Below are positions 7,878-17,011 of a stretch of DNA of 64,000 nt, one piece after another. Position 1 is the first letter of the stretch. Each line of letters opens with the position of its first letter. The position numbers and the translations under genes were made by a program. Origin of the DNA: Lentisphaerales bacterium. Lineage in GTDB: Bacteria; Verrucomicrobiota; Lentisphaeria; Lentisphaerales; Lentisphaeraceae. The notes under the pieces are model-generated. The model did not search any database. It had not been told where the DNA came from and saw only the letters and a program-made list of their open reading frames with translations. The stretch lies in NCBI GenBank assembly GCA_022446985.1, contig JAKVBD010000022.1:1-64000 (forward strand), read 5' to 3'.

Positions 7878-10009
7878 GAATCCAGACTTATTTGAACTGT
7901 TTGATCGATGGCTTTTGTAGAAATCTCATCTTTCTTTTCAGCCTTGATCATAGGTTTTGCACCCCACCACTTTTCAGCTTTTTGAAGATCCCAATTTCCA
8001 GATGCTTCACAATTATCCAGCAAATCAAAAAGGTGCCTTGCTGACTCTGGTCGATCTTCCTGCTCCTTTTCGAGGCACTTAAAAATCACATTTTCCAGGT
8101 CTTTAGGTAGAGGCTTCCCTAAAATCTCAGACGGTCTAGGAGGCTTCTCATTGACATGCTTCATGAGTAAAGAAACCGGAGTCGATCCTTCAAAGGGGTA
8201 ACCTCCGGTTAAGATATAAAAGCCCAAGATACCGACAGCATACAGATCAGAAGAATGGTTTACATCTCTAGGTCGAACGACAGATTCGGGCGACATGTAC
8301 GCTGGTGTACCACTAACATTATCAAGCATCGAGTTATCAGTATCTGAAACTTCTCTAACCAGACCGAAATCAAGAACCTTAACAACATCGTACTCTCCAC
8401 CCTGCTGAGTGATAAATACATTCTGACTTTTTATATCGCGATGTACAAGTCCTATAGAGTGAGCTTCATTTAATGAGGCACAAATTTGCTTTAAAAAATA
8501 TATTGCTCTCTCTGGCGACAAAGGCCCCATTCGCTTCACTATGTCATTCAGTTCCATACCTTCCAGATACTCCATAACATAGTAAAAAGTACCATCATCT
8601 GTTTTACCATAGTCGTAGACACGGATGGTATTTGGATGAGTTAATTTACAGGTCTGTTGCACTTCATTCTCAAAGAGTTTTAAGTCACGATCAGTACACG
8701 CTTCATTTTTTAATAATTTCAAAGCCGTGTCGCGATGCATCATTTTGTGTGTCGCTTTGTATACCACGCCCATACCACCTTCGCCAAGTTTCTTTGTGAG
8801 TACATACTGCCCAAGTTCTTTCGCTTCTTTCAATGCATCTCGAAACTTCACCTGCATTTTTACCGCCTTTCGAGAATAAACCACAGTACCCAAACCAAAT
8901 AAAACAGCAAGCCCCAACATAATCCTAAAATTGTTGCGAATTATAAATAATGATTGATAAGCTTCATCGTAATCGATTTCACTCGTTATCGCAAAACCGT
9001 AATCAGCAAGGTAAGTCCAGGCACCGATGACATTTACTCCACGATAATCATCATAACCTTCAGTGTTCGACTCTAGATTTGGGTAAGTAACTTTCGTTGC
9101 TTTACTCAATGCACTTTCCGCCATGACTGTTAACTTACCATCTGGACTTTGAACTTTAAGCTTTAAAACAGATGACTTTTGGCCCTCTTGAATGAGTCCC
9201 TCATTTTGAAGACCTTTTAAAAACCTACTATTCGAAATCATCATTCCATCAGAGTTGATCGCATAAGTTTCTCGACTTTCGCCTGTCCTGGACTTAAACA
9301 TAACCCGACTGAACTCTTCTGAAGGGTCCAATCTTAAAGCTAAAATGGCAAATGCTTGATTATTTCGGTATATATACTGAGCCGTAAACATCAAAGGCTT
9401 AGCATTAAGCTTCTCTTCTTCACCTTTCATAAAAATGGGCAAACTCACATAAACTTTACCAGCCTTTAAAGTTCTCAATAATTCATCTGGTAAAACTCCA
9501 ACTTTGCGGCCTTTGTAAGATGGATCACTGGTTACAATATGGGTGAAATTCATGTTTATGAGGTAGTAATCCGTAAACTCTAGATCCTTTAAAAGGCCAC
9601 TAAGTCGCTTAGAAAAGTCACTATAAGCACTTTGTTGTTCAATCGTTTCAACACCATTCTTATAGCTGTAATCGACCAACGACTCTGCCAACTTTACCAG
9701 CTCGGGGTTTTTTGTAACTATGTTTGAGTCTGACTTTTGATCTTCCAGGTACTGAATGAGAGATTCGGCATTTGCATTTAAAGTTTGTTCAAGCCCTTCC
9801 TTTGCAATCGAATGCAGACCATTCTCTATTTTCCTAATTGTAAAAAAACCGATGGAAAATAGAAGTACGACTACAGCTGTGATGACTATTCTATTATTAA
9901 ATCGAATAGTCCGAGTCCCGAATGAATATGATTTAACGCTATTGCTCATTTCACTGCCCAAATTTCGTATGACTGTCTCTACATTAGAACCGCTTTTGTA
10001 GAAAAACAT
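7874..10009 (-). CDS. Transmembrane sensor Ser/Thr protein kinase
   Basis: A 711-residue Hanks-type kinase with two membrane helices (about 36-56 and 361-378) that enclose a periplasmic sensor region of roughly 300 residues, similar in layout to Cache-type sensors, and a C-terminal cytoplasmic kinase domain (about 400-675). Catalytic elements are present: glycine loop GEGGMG, Lys431 in TALK, HRD (523-525), DFG and the SPES equivalent of APE. It should therefore be active, which is unlike the broken kinase near 55 kb. A start at Met20 (9952) is also possible. It is coupled with the DUF1080 lipoprotein gene by a 4-nt overlap. Confidence 0.9.
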   Translation of the reverse strand: MFFYKSGSNVETVIRNLGSEMSNSVKSYSFGTRTIRFNNRIVITAVVVLLFSIGFFTIRKIENGLHSIAKEGLEQTLNANAESLIQYLEDQKSDSNIVTKNPELVKLAESLVDYSYKNGVETIEQQSAYSDFSKRLSGLLKDLEFTDYYLINMNFTHIVTSDPSYKGRKVGVLPDELLRTLKAGKVYVSLPIFMKGEEEKLNAKPLMFTAQYIYRNNQAFAILALRLDPSEEFSRVMFKSRTGESRETYAINSDGMMISNSRFLKGLQNEGLIQEGQKSSVLKLKVQSPDGKLTVMAESALSKATKVTYPNLESNTEGYDDYRGVNVIGAWTYLADYGFAITSEIDYDEAYQSLFIIRNNFRIMLGLAVLFGLGTVVYSRKAVKMQVKFRDALKEAKELGQYVLTKKLGEGGMGVVYKATHKMMHRDTALKLLKNEACTDRDLKLFENEVQQTCKLTHPNTIRVYDYGKTDDGTFYYVMEYLEGMELNDIVKRMGPLSPERAIYFLKQICASLNEAHSIGLVHRDIKSQNVFITQQGGEYDVVKVLDFGLVREVSDTDNSMLDNVSGTPAYMSPESVVRPRDVNHSSDLYAVGILGFYILTGGYPFEGSTPVSLLMKHVNEKPPRPSEILGKPLPKDLENVIFKCLEKEQEDRPESARHLFDLLDNCEASGNWDLQKAEKWWGAKPMIKAEKKDEISTKAIDQTVQISLDS

Positions 10010-10075
10010 CAGTGAACCTGTTTTTCACCAAAAATTATAATAATTGCTATAGGAAATAGCTTGTGTTAGATTAGT

Positions 10076-10582
10076 TTGTTGGAGAGAAACAAATACGGGT
10101 ACAATCTTTTGAAATTTCTTATTCTATTTTCCGCCATTCTACTGTCTTCGTGTATCAGTACGAAGTACACCCCAACGAATGAATTCGACTTTAAACAACT
10201 CCCACAATCTGAGCACAATATCTCTGTAGGTCAAATAACTACAGAAGGACCTTATTCGACAAAATTAGTCACCCGGCAAGGCTACTCTATAATTGAAGAC
10301 GAGTTCAACCGTTGGTGCGAAAATCCAGAGGACATGTTTACTCGACAATGGAAAATAGCCTTTATCGGAAACGCAAGCGACTCATTCCATGGCGTCATTC
10401 GCCGTTTTGACTTTGATCTAAATACTTCTGAAGCTGTCATTATTTTCGATCTCGTCTACAAGAACAAGACCTCACGTATAACCGTTAAAGAAAAATTCAC
10501 AGATACATCGACTAATGCCAAAATAAATTCCATGAATTCTGCTTTCCAAAAATTGACCAACGAAATAACTAAGAAATTCTAA
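10076..10582 (+). CDS. Putative lipoprotein of the Mla-type transport operon
   Basis: A lipoprotein of up to 168 residues with hydrophobic signal LKFLILFSAILL and lipobox SSC. No ATG lies at a sensible place: TTG at 10076 gives the longest reading, and TTG at 10109 would give a more normal 15-residue signal, so the start is uncertain. Its stop is immediately followed by the mlaE ATG. Lipoproteins in this position often act as the auxiliary part of MCE transport systems (PqiC/YmbA-like or ABC-type auxiliary lipoproteins); similarity to those is only positional here. Confidence 0.65.
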   Translation: MLERNKYGYNLLKFLILFSAILLSSCISTKYTPTNEFDFKQLPQSEHNISVGQITTEGPYSTKLVTRQGYSIIEDEFNRWCENPEDMFTRQWKIAFIGNASDSFHGVIRRFDFDLNTSEAVIIFDLVYKNKTSRITVKEKFTDTSTNAKINSMNSAFQKLTNEITKKF

Positions 10583-11386
10583 ATGGCAAACGGAAATAAC
10601 AGCTTCTTTACAACCATAGGTCAAGAGACTGTTAACTTCCTGACTTACTGCAAAAACCTTATTTCATTTCTTGGAGCTTTCGCGCATACTTCTCTAGAAG
10701 CCATCAAACAACCTAAAAAACTTCGCCTTAAAGAAACACTCTACTATATGGACATGTGTGGTAGAGAAGCAGTTCCAATCGTTTCCCTCATATGCTTCCT
10801 TATGGGTTTAATCCTTGGTTTTCAAGGAGCCATTCAGCTAGCTCAATTCGGCACTGACATTTATGTCGCAGATTTAGTAGGCCTTTCCATCACCAAAGAA
10901 CTGGGGCCCCTTATGGTCGGAATTATCTGTGCTGGTCGGGCAGGCTCTTCTTTCGCAGCAGAAATTGGCACCATGAAAGTAAATGAAGAAATAGACGCCA
11001 TGTACACCATGGGTTTTGAGTCTTACCGCTACCTTGCTTACCCAAAAATTCTCGCGATGATTTGCATCATGCCTCTCCTGACTATAATCGGTGATTTTGC
11101 TGGACTTTTTGGTGGTTATATAGTGGGTGTTTTCAAATTAGGCCTCCCAACTGCAGCTTACATCAATCAAACTGTAAATGCCGTTTACTGGACAGATATC
11201 CTAGAAGGGCTATGTAAAAGTGTGATTTTTGCTATAAACATTTCATTCATCGGCTGTATCGAAGGTTTTAATGCTCAAAAAGGAGCTCAAGGCGTCGGCC
11301 GTGCCGCAACTGGAGCTGTTGTTCAAGGCATCTTATTCATAATCATTTCTGACACACTAGTAACTATAATGCTGAATACACTATGA
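10583..11386 (+). CDS. mlaE: MlaE-type phospholipid ABC transporter permease
   Basis: A 267-residue inner-membrane permease of the MlaE/Ttg2B family. The conserved core is clear: KELGPLMVGIICAGRAGSSFAAEIGTMKVNEEIDA in the middle, followed by GDFAGLFGGYIVG, with about five to six hydrophobic helices. With MlaF (ATPase) and MlaD (MCE protein) it should form the inner-membrane complex that moves phospholipids between the outer and inner membrane. It starts directly after the upstream lipoprotein stop and overlaps mlaF by 4 nt. Confidence 0.93.
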   Translation: MANGNNSFFTTIGQETVNFLTYCKNLISFLGAFAHTSLEAIKQPKKLRLKETLYYMDMCGREAVPIVSLICFLMGLILGFQGAIQLAQFGTDIYVADLVGLSITKELGPLMVGIICAGRAGSSFAAEIGTMKVNEEIDAMYTMGFESYRYLAYPKILAMICIMPLLTIIGDFAGLFGGYIVGVFKLGLPTAAYINQTVNAVYWTDILEGLCKSVIFAINISFIGCIEGFNAQKGAQGVGRAATGAVVQGILFIIISDTLVTIMLNTL

Positions 11387-12153
11387 CAGAAGAAAAAGTA
11401 GAAATAGACGTTCAAAACCTAACCATGGCTTATGGTGATTTTGTCATCATGAAAGACCTGGAATTCGACATCAAAAAAGGTGAAATCTTCGTCATCCTCG
11501 GTGGCTCAGGCTGCGGCAAAAGTACACTACTGAAACACCTCATAGGCCTCTACAAACCTGCAACTGGCGATATTTTCATCAAAGGCAAATCAATTGTCAG
11601 CGCCAATACTTCAGATAAACAGAGTATCATGAAAGAATTTGGCGTCCTTTACCAATCCGGGGCGTTATTTGGATCACTTACACTGGAAGAAAATATACGC
11701 ATAGTTCTTGAAGAACATACCGATCTCAGCAAAGAAGAAATGAAAGCCCGAGCCGATGAGAAGCTAGCATTGGTCGACCTAAAAGGCTTCAATGGCTTTT
11801 ACCCTTCGGAAATCAGTGGAGGTATGAAAAAGAGAGCCGGCCTTGCCAGAGCTCTTGCACTCAATCCTGACTTATTATTCTTCGATGAGCCCTCTGCAGG
11901 GCTCGACCCTATAAGTTCAGCAAACTTGGATCGACTTATTTTAAAGATTCGCGATGAAATTAAAGCGACAATGGTCATCGTCACTCATGAATTAGACAGT
12001 ATATACACCATCGCTGACAAAGTACTTTTCCTCGATAAAGACACTAAATCTATAATCGCCTATGGCGACCCAAAAGAACTCAAAGAAAACTGTCAAATTG
12101 ATTTTGTTAAACGCTTCCTGAACAGGGATGGCTTACTAAAACAGGAATTATAA
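11383..12153 (+). CDS. mlaF: MlaF-type ABC transporter ATPase
   Basis: A 256-residue ABC ATPase of the MlaF/Ttg2A family. Walker A GGSGCGKST lies at about 40-48, the signature SGGMKKR in the middle, and Walker B LLFFDEP follows with PSAGLDP. The MKKR variant of the signature is typical of MCE-system ATPases. It powers lipid transport through the MlaE permease. Its ATG overlaps the mlaE stop and the mlaD gene begins 2 nt after its own stop. Confidence 0.93.
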   Translation: MTEEKVEIDVQNLTMAYGDFVIMKDLEFDIKKGEIFVILGGSGCGKSTLLKHLIGLYKPATGDIFIKGKSIVSANTSDKQSIMKEFGVLYQSGALFGSLTLEENIRIVLEEHTDLSKEEMKARADEKLALVDLKGFNGFYPSEISGGMKKRAGLARALALNPDLLFFDEPSAGLDPISSANLDRLILKIRDEIKATMVIVTHELDSIYTIADKVLFLDKDTKSIIAYGDPKELKENCQIDFVKRFLNRDGLLKQEL

Positions 12154-12155
12154 AA

Positions 12156-13280
12156 ATGCTTGAAGCCAATAAATTTAAACTCGGTATATTTGTTTCAGTC
12201 GGTATAGTTTTGATTACTGCGGCCTTCTTCATACATGGCTTAGCCGACAAATTTAAAGACCGCTTTGAGTTCTACACCATCTTCGACGAATCTGTACAAG
12301 GCTTGAGTCCTGGATCACAGGTAAAATACAAAGGCGTCACACTTGGTAACGTAACAGACATTTATCTATGGGAAGGAAAGTACGTCAGAGTAGATATGGA
12401 ATTAATCCAGGGTGCTGGAAACAAAGGTAATAAATCTGAACTAGACAGCATAAAAAACGATCAGGAAAAGCTAGAAAAGCTATATGATTTCATCAAAGAA
12501 GAAAAAGCTAATGGCTTTTCTTGTCAATTGACCATGTCAGGTATAACCGGCCTGAAATTTATAGAGTTCGACCATGTAAAAGACTCGAAAAATTTATTTC
12601 AGATGAAAATTGATGACGCCTCCTATATCCCAAGCAGGAAATCATTACTTGCTGGTACAATGCTTAGTCTTGATGAAGCCTTGAGAAAAATTGCCACTGT
12701 AGACTTCCAAGGCATAAGTAACGAAATCAAGTCCACATTGATCTCTTTCAGAGACACCTATGCAGGAAATAATATTCAAGGGGCCGTCAATGAAGTCAGT
12801 AAAGCTGCTGCAGATTTAAGTTCAACATTTGCTTTTATTAAAAAGAAGATTGCCGATGGTGAAATCGATAAAACCTTTTCTGTGTTAATCGGTACACTGG
12901 AAGACATAAAAAAGCTGACAAACTCTATGAATGAAGAGCTCCTCAAAATGAAACTCGGGAAACTCTCAAACACCGCGAACTCAACTCTTGAAAGTACCAA
13001 TGATGCAGCAAAACAATTCAGCAAAAGCATAGCTTCTGTAGAGACTGAATTTAAAATTACCCTAAAAGACATTCAAAACTTTTCACAGGAAGCGACAAAA
13101 GTAAGAAAAGATTTACAGATTATTTCAAAGAGCCTCGGCAGCGAAGCGAGCGATCTTAAAACAGATGTTAAACGCTCACTTAAAAACCTCGATGACACTC
13201 TAGAATCAATGGATGCCTTATTTGAAATGCTGGAAAAGAATCCAAGCTCAATTTTCAGAGGGAAGCAAAACAACAATTAG
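12156..13280 (+). CDS. mlaD: MlaD-type MCE domain lipid transport protein
   Basis: A 374-residue MCE-family protein: one N-terminal membrane helix (about 9-28), an MCE/MlaD domain (about 37-125, with FDESVQGLSPGSQVKYKGVTLGNV), then a long helical, coiled-coil-rich C-terminal half. The long tail is more like PqiB/Mce proteins than the short E. coli MlaD, and could form a longer channel or needle toward the outer membrane. It ends the mlaEFD run and overlaps by 4 nt, convergently, with the MlaA-hydrolase fusion gene, so the outer-membrane partner is encoded next door. Confidence 0.9.
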   Translation: MLEANKFKLGIFVSVGIVLITAAFFIHGLADKFKDRFEFYTIFDESVQGLSPGSQVKYKGVTLGNVTDIYLWEGKYVRVDMELIQGAGNKGNKSELDSIKNDQEKLEKLYDFIKEEKANGFSCQLTMSGITGLKFIEFDHVKDSKNLFQMKIDDASYIPSRKSLLAGTMLSLDEALRKIATVDFQGISNEIKSTLISFRDTYAGNNIQGAVNEVSKAAADLSSTFAFIKKKIADGEIDKTFSVLIGTLEDIKKLTNSMNEELLKMKLGKLSNTANSTLESTNDAAKQFSKSIASVETEFKITLKDIQNFSQEATKVRKDLQIISKSLGSEASDLKTDVKRSLKNLDDTLESMDALFEMLEKNPSSIFRGKQNNN

Positions 13281-15085
13281 TTTTTTAGCGACTGTTGAAT
13301 TCTCTTTCTAACATCTGGCTGAATCAAATTTCCCAAATGCCCGCCTGAAGGATTAATGTCTACTTTTCCCTTAAAGTTATCCTTAAACCAGTTAAGGTAT
13401 TCTTCTTTCATGAGGAAGTCATTCTGGCTTAAGAATACATTAAAGTCACCCTCAGCCTTGAGCTGTTCTGTTAAGTTTCGAATATCAACAGATTCTACAA
13501 TACTTTCGTTCTTTACTCCACGTTTAATTAATGCTGGCTTCACCATTTTATCGTAGTAATCTTTATAACTTATAGATGAAAGCTTTTGATAAATACCTTC
13601 GCGGCTTTCATAAAACGAAGTCATCTCATCGTATTGCCCCGCAAAAATCGCTTGTCTTAAAGTAAATCTAAAGTTTAGACCAATCAAAAATGCTGCTTCT
13701 TCATGAGTGAAAGGCAATTCATTTGAAACCCTTGGGCTACCAGTTAAACTTGCTAGAGCCTTTAAACTAGCTACATTCGCAACCTTTCTGGCTTCTTCTA
13801 TGTCATTATTCTTAAATGGTGCGCGATAAAGATCATCTACTGCTGTAAGCCCTTCAAATAAATTCACTGGCGGATTAATCACCACAAACTTTTCAAATCT
13901 ACCTTCATTGCGAGCGGCAAGATTCATAGTATACCATGCACCCAAAGACATACCCATGACTGCTTTGCTTTTTGCTGAACCTTTAACCACCAAAGTTTCA
14001 ACATTTGTATTAATCGCTTCTATAATCTGGTCAATGTAAACTAAATCGTCTTCGATGTAACCTGCCAAAAAGCTCTTTGGAGCCGCCTTTAAGAACTCAA
14101 AGTTGAACGGGCTACTGAAAGTAATGACATTATACTTTTCTTTGTATGCTAATTCAGCCAGAGCTTGTATTCGACTCGAACTACGGTGCTCTCCTAGACC
14201 GGGAAGTAAATAAAGTGTTTTTTCTGCTTCAGGGTGTGTCCAGATATTATAGGCAAGCTCACCTCGGAAGCCTTCTAAAGAAATACTTCCCTCTGTAGCT
14301 TTATCTATAAACTCATTATCTTCAGGTTTTACATAAGCAGCATAAATTGTCTGAACACAATTAGACTCTGGCTCAGATGCTGTCGACACGGCATACTTTG
14401 GAGCTCTTCGTTGAACTGAGTAAAGTAGGTGCTGGAGTTCATATGCATCATACTGAGTTGTTAAAACCTCATTTATATCTCGTGCAATAAATGAAATATC
14501 ATTGAATTTTAAGACTGGGCCTGCTGGAAAAAAGTAAGAAGCAGGGTCTAAAAAGTTGTCTCCGATATTTCCAAGGACATCTCTCTCTGAACTACCGCCA
14601 AAAAACGGAAGATATATGTACATCTGAGGTTCCCAACCATAATGACCTAGCGTAAGTCCCAGATCTTCGTCATACAGCTTAATGCCATACTTATCTGTTG
14701 CAGGATCCGTAAACCCTAAAAAACCAACAGTAGTATTTATTCCAAAACGCTTTGTTTCTACCCAAGCTTCTTCCCACTCATTTTGTAAAGCGTTGTTCAC
14801 AACCCTCACTGGGTATAAAAGATTTTTATAGAAGTCTTTAATCCCAGTCCTGGCACCTTCTGGCATGACATAGTTATAACCTTGAGTTGTAGGATAAAGG
14901 AGATACTCAAAAAGACCCTTGTTGAGCGAAAACATAGCTCTATTAAATGGTTCTATAGGGTCCGCCACTCCTCTAAGAAGTAATGCTGAATCATTAGGGT
15001 TTTCTGATTCCGGTAAAGCTATTTGATTAAAGTCACTACTGCAAGACGTAACTAAAAATACTAAAAATAAATATGAGAATTTCAT
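13277..15085 (-). CDS. MlaA lipoprotein fused to an alpha/beta hydrolase
   Basis: From the ATG at 15083-15085 this is a 602-residue lipoprotein with lipobox VTSC (Cys15); a longer reading from 15139 would put extra residues before the signal. Residues about 40-235 match MlaA/VacJ (DPIEPFNRAMFSLN, TGIKDFYKNLLYPVRVVNN, GFLGFTDPATDKYG, LGLTLGHYG, YLPFFGGSSERD). Residues about 295-600 look like an alpha/beta hydrolase: LLPGLGEH, nucleophile elbow GMSLGAW (Ser380), probable Asp556 (SQNDFLM) and His583 (SGGHLGN). MlaA normally removes misplaced outer-membrane phospholipids; the attached hydrolase could act on lipid or its products (inference). It converges on mlaD. Confidence 0.85.
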   Translation of the reverse strand: MKFSYLFLVFLVTSCSSDFNQIALPESENPNDSALLLRGVADPIEPFNRAMFSLNKGLFEYLLYPTTQGYNYVMPEGARTGIKDFYKNLLYPVRVVNNALQNEWEEAWVETKRFGINTTVGFLGFTDPATDKYGIKLYDEDLGLTLGHYGWEPQMYIYLPFFGGSSERDVLGNIGDNFLDPASYFFPAGPVLKFNDISFIARDINEVLTTQYDAYELQHLLYSVQRRAPKYAVSTASEPESNCVQTIYAAYVKPEDNEFIDKATEGSISLEGFRGELAYNIWTHPEAEKTLYLLPGLGEHRSSSRIQALAELAYKEKYNVITFSSPFNFEFLKAAPKSFLAGYIEDDLVYIDQIIEAINTNVETLVVKGSAKSKAVMGMSLGAWYTMNLAARNEGRFEKFVVINPPVNLFEGLTAVDDLYRAPFKNNDIEEARKVANVASLKALASLTGSPRVSNELPFTHEEAAFLIGLNFRFTLRQAIFAGQYDEMTSFYESREGIYQKLSSISYKDYYDKMVKPALIKRGVKNESIVESVDIRNLTEQLKAEGDFNVFLSQNDFLMKEEYLNWFKDNFKGKVDINPSGGHLGNLIQPDVRKRIQQSLKN

Positions 15086-15318
15086 GTGCGTTCCGTAAAT
15101 TTCCCCTCGATATTCTAGATTATAACAAATCTCTCTCAAAGCTCAAATAAAAATAGTCGCAAAACCTCTTAAAACATCAATAATTAGTATTTCTTTCTTC
15201 GCTTTTCCATTTTCTTTAAATAATTGCCCAATTCAACCCAACCTTATCGTGGTACTCTCCTAAAGGTGATGTAAATTCGAGAGTAACGAACTACTATTTA
15301 CAGGTTGGAGAAGCAGTA

Positions 15319-16239
15319 ATGAAAAGAGTCATTTACGCCCTACTAATAAGTGCATTATCTCTTGTCGCTCAAGAGTCAAAATCAGCTAAGACTGAACTCA
15401 TCGAGAAAAAGTTAAAACTCGTTAGCGAAAAGCAACAAAAACATGATGCACATATCAAAAAATTATCAGTGCACCTTAAAGCTCAGGACGCTTCAATTGA
15501 AAAGCAGGTAAAGGAAATCGTCAATCTTATAAGTAAGTTTAAAGATTCTAACGACTCAGGCACCAGAATTATTCGACACAAAGAGCAAGCAATTCATGGC
15601 CTTAGTAAGTCAATCAAGCACTACTCTGACCTTCGTAAAAAAATGAATCAAGAATTAGTTTATGCTAAGCGATACCCAGCAGAAGACATTCAAAATATCA
15701 AAGACTGGCTCGATACTAAAATTGAACTTCGAGTAGCACAAATCACTAAAATCACAAAGTCTCTAGGGTCCTACAAAGAACATCATAACTGGTACAGAAG
15801 CAGTCAAAATATTCAAAATGCTAAACGAGCAGATAAAGATCGCGCCAGACTTGCCAAAGATATGGAAAAAGGCATTGAAAGCTTAACTGAAAAAGTTAAA
15901 AAACTTGAGAAAGAACTGGATAATGTCAATTCAAAAATATCCATGGCAGATATCGCTGCAGAAATAACAGCTCTATGTAAGAAGATAGATTTACTAGAAT
16001 CAAGTGTCAAAGAAATCAAATATGGTGATCACAGCAAAACTAAACAGATGAGCAGAACGGCTGCATCCGGCTTAGACAAAGACCTCAGAAGTATGATCAG
16101 AGATGTTCATAGTGAAGCTCAAACCTTCAACAAAGGTCTTGAAAGTACTATTCGTCTACTTGCTGCACGTAAAGTTTACAACGAAGAAATTGACAAACTT
16201 GAAGCTCAACTAAAAATCCTTAAGGAAGACAAAAAGTGA
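15319..16239 (+). CDS. Secreted coiled-coil protein of unknown function
   Basis: A 306-residue protein with an N-terminal signal peptide (MKRVIYALLISALSLVAQ) and almost pure alpha-helical, Lys/Glu-rich coiled coil after it. The start has GGAGAAG at a good distance. No family is recognised. It overlaps the following solute-binding lipoprotein gene by 4 nt (GTGA), and that gene is followed closely by a symporter-binding fusion, so the three probably form one operon. A periplasmic scaffold or spacer role is possible but cannot be shown. Confidence 0.7.
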   Translation: MKRVIYALLISALSLVAQESKSAKTELIEKKLKLVSEKQQKHDAHIKKLSVHLKAQDASIEKQVKEIVNLISKFKDSNDSGTRIIRHKEQAIHGLSKSIKHYSDLRKKMNQELVYAKRYPAEDIQNIKDWLDTKIELRVAQITKITKSLGSYKEHHNWYRSSQNIQNAKRADKDRARLAKDMEKGIESLTEKVKKLEKELDNVNSKISMADIAAEITALCKKIDLLESSVKEIKYGDHSKTKQMSRTAASGLDKDLRSMIRDVHSEAQTFNKGLESTIRLLAARKVYNEEIDKLEAQLKILKEDKK

Positions 16240-17000
16240 ATTCCCTGTTAAGGCTAGGCTTTCTTTGTCTGTTCATATTCCTAACTAGTTGCTCTAACTA
16301 CATAGTACCCAAATTGAGAGTAGGTGTTTCTCCCGACTATCCTCCAATTATATACAAGGATGGCGGACAAATTGTTGGAGTTGAGGCGGATTTTGCACAT
16401 GCTTTGGCACTTGAGCTTGGCATGGAGGTTGAATTTGTAGAACTCCCATGGAATATGATTATCCCTGCCCTCAACCAGCGTCATATCGACATTATCATGT
16501 CAGGCATGAGCGTTACCGAAGAACGGTCACAACTTGTTAACTTTTCGGACTCTTACTTCTCCATTAGTCAGATGCTACTGGTCCGTAAAAATGAAATGGG
16601 AATGTTTAGAAAACCTGGCAGAGGCTACTATGTAAGATCTGGCCTTACCGTCGGCGTTGCCACTGGCACGACTGGAGAAAATTTAGTCAAGCAATACCTT
16701 CCCGAAAACCGCATTATCTCTTTCCCAAATGTCAGTAATGGCACTCTAGCACTGAAATCAGGAAAAATAGACTGTTTCTTACATGATGCTCCTACTATAT
16801 GGCGCTACGCCGACGGCAGCGATCCTCAACTAGCTGGAGTTTACTGGGAAATTGGTAAAGAAAACTTGGCATGGGCTATTAGTAAAAATAACCCTAACCT
16901 ACTGAGAGACATTCGAAAAATTACTGAGAAGTGGCGCTTTAACGGAACTAGTGCAAAAATCGTCACTAAGTGGATTCCTACCAGAGTTACTTATAAATAA
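16236..17000 (+). CDS. Family 3 extracellular solute-binding lipoprotein
   Basis: A 254-residue lipoprotein (lipobox LTSC, Cys19) with a family 3 solute-binding domain (SBP_bac_3): LRVGVSPDYPPIIYKDGGQIVGVEADFAHALA at the front, DIIMSGMSVTEERSQLVNFSDSYF in the middle, and GVATGTTGENLVKQ in the second lobe. This is the amino-acid binding type. It starts at GTG 16236 overlapping the previous stop. No ABC permease or ATPase lies nearby; the downstream gene is a symporter fused to a second binding domain, so it may serve that protein or act in sensing. Confidence 0.85.
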   Translation: MNSLLRLGFLCLFIFLTSCSNYIVPKLRVGVSPDYPPIIYKDGGQIVGVEADFAHALALELGMEVEFVELPWNMIIPALNQRHIDIIMSGMSVTEERSQLVNFSDSYFSISQMLLVRKNEMGMFRKPGRGYYVRSGLTVGVATGTTGENLVKQYLPENRIISFPNVSNGTLALKSGKIDCFLHDAPTIWRYADGSDPQLAGVYWEIGKENLAWAISKNNPNLLRDIRKITEKWRFNGTSAKIVTKWIPTRVTYK

Positions 17001-17011
17001 ACTGATTAATT

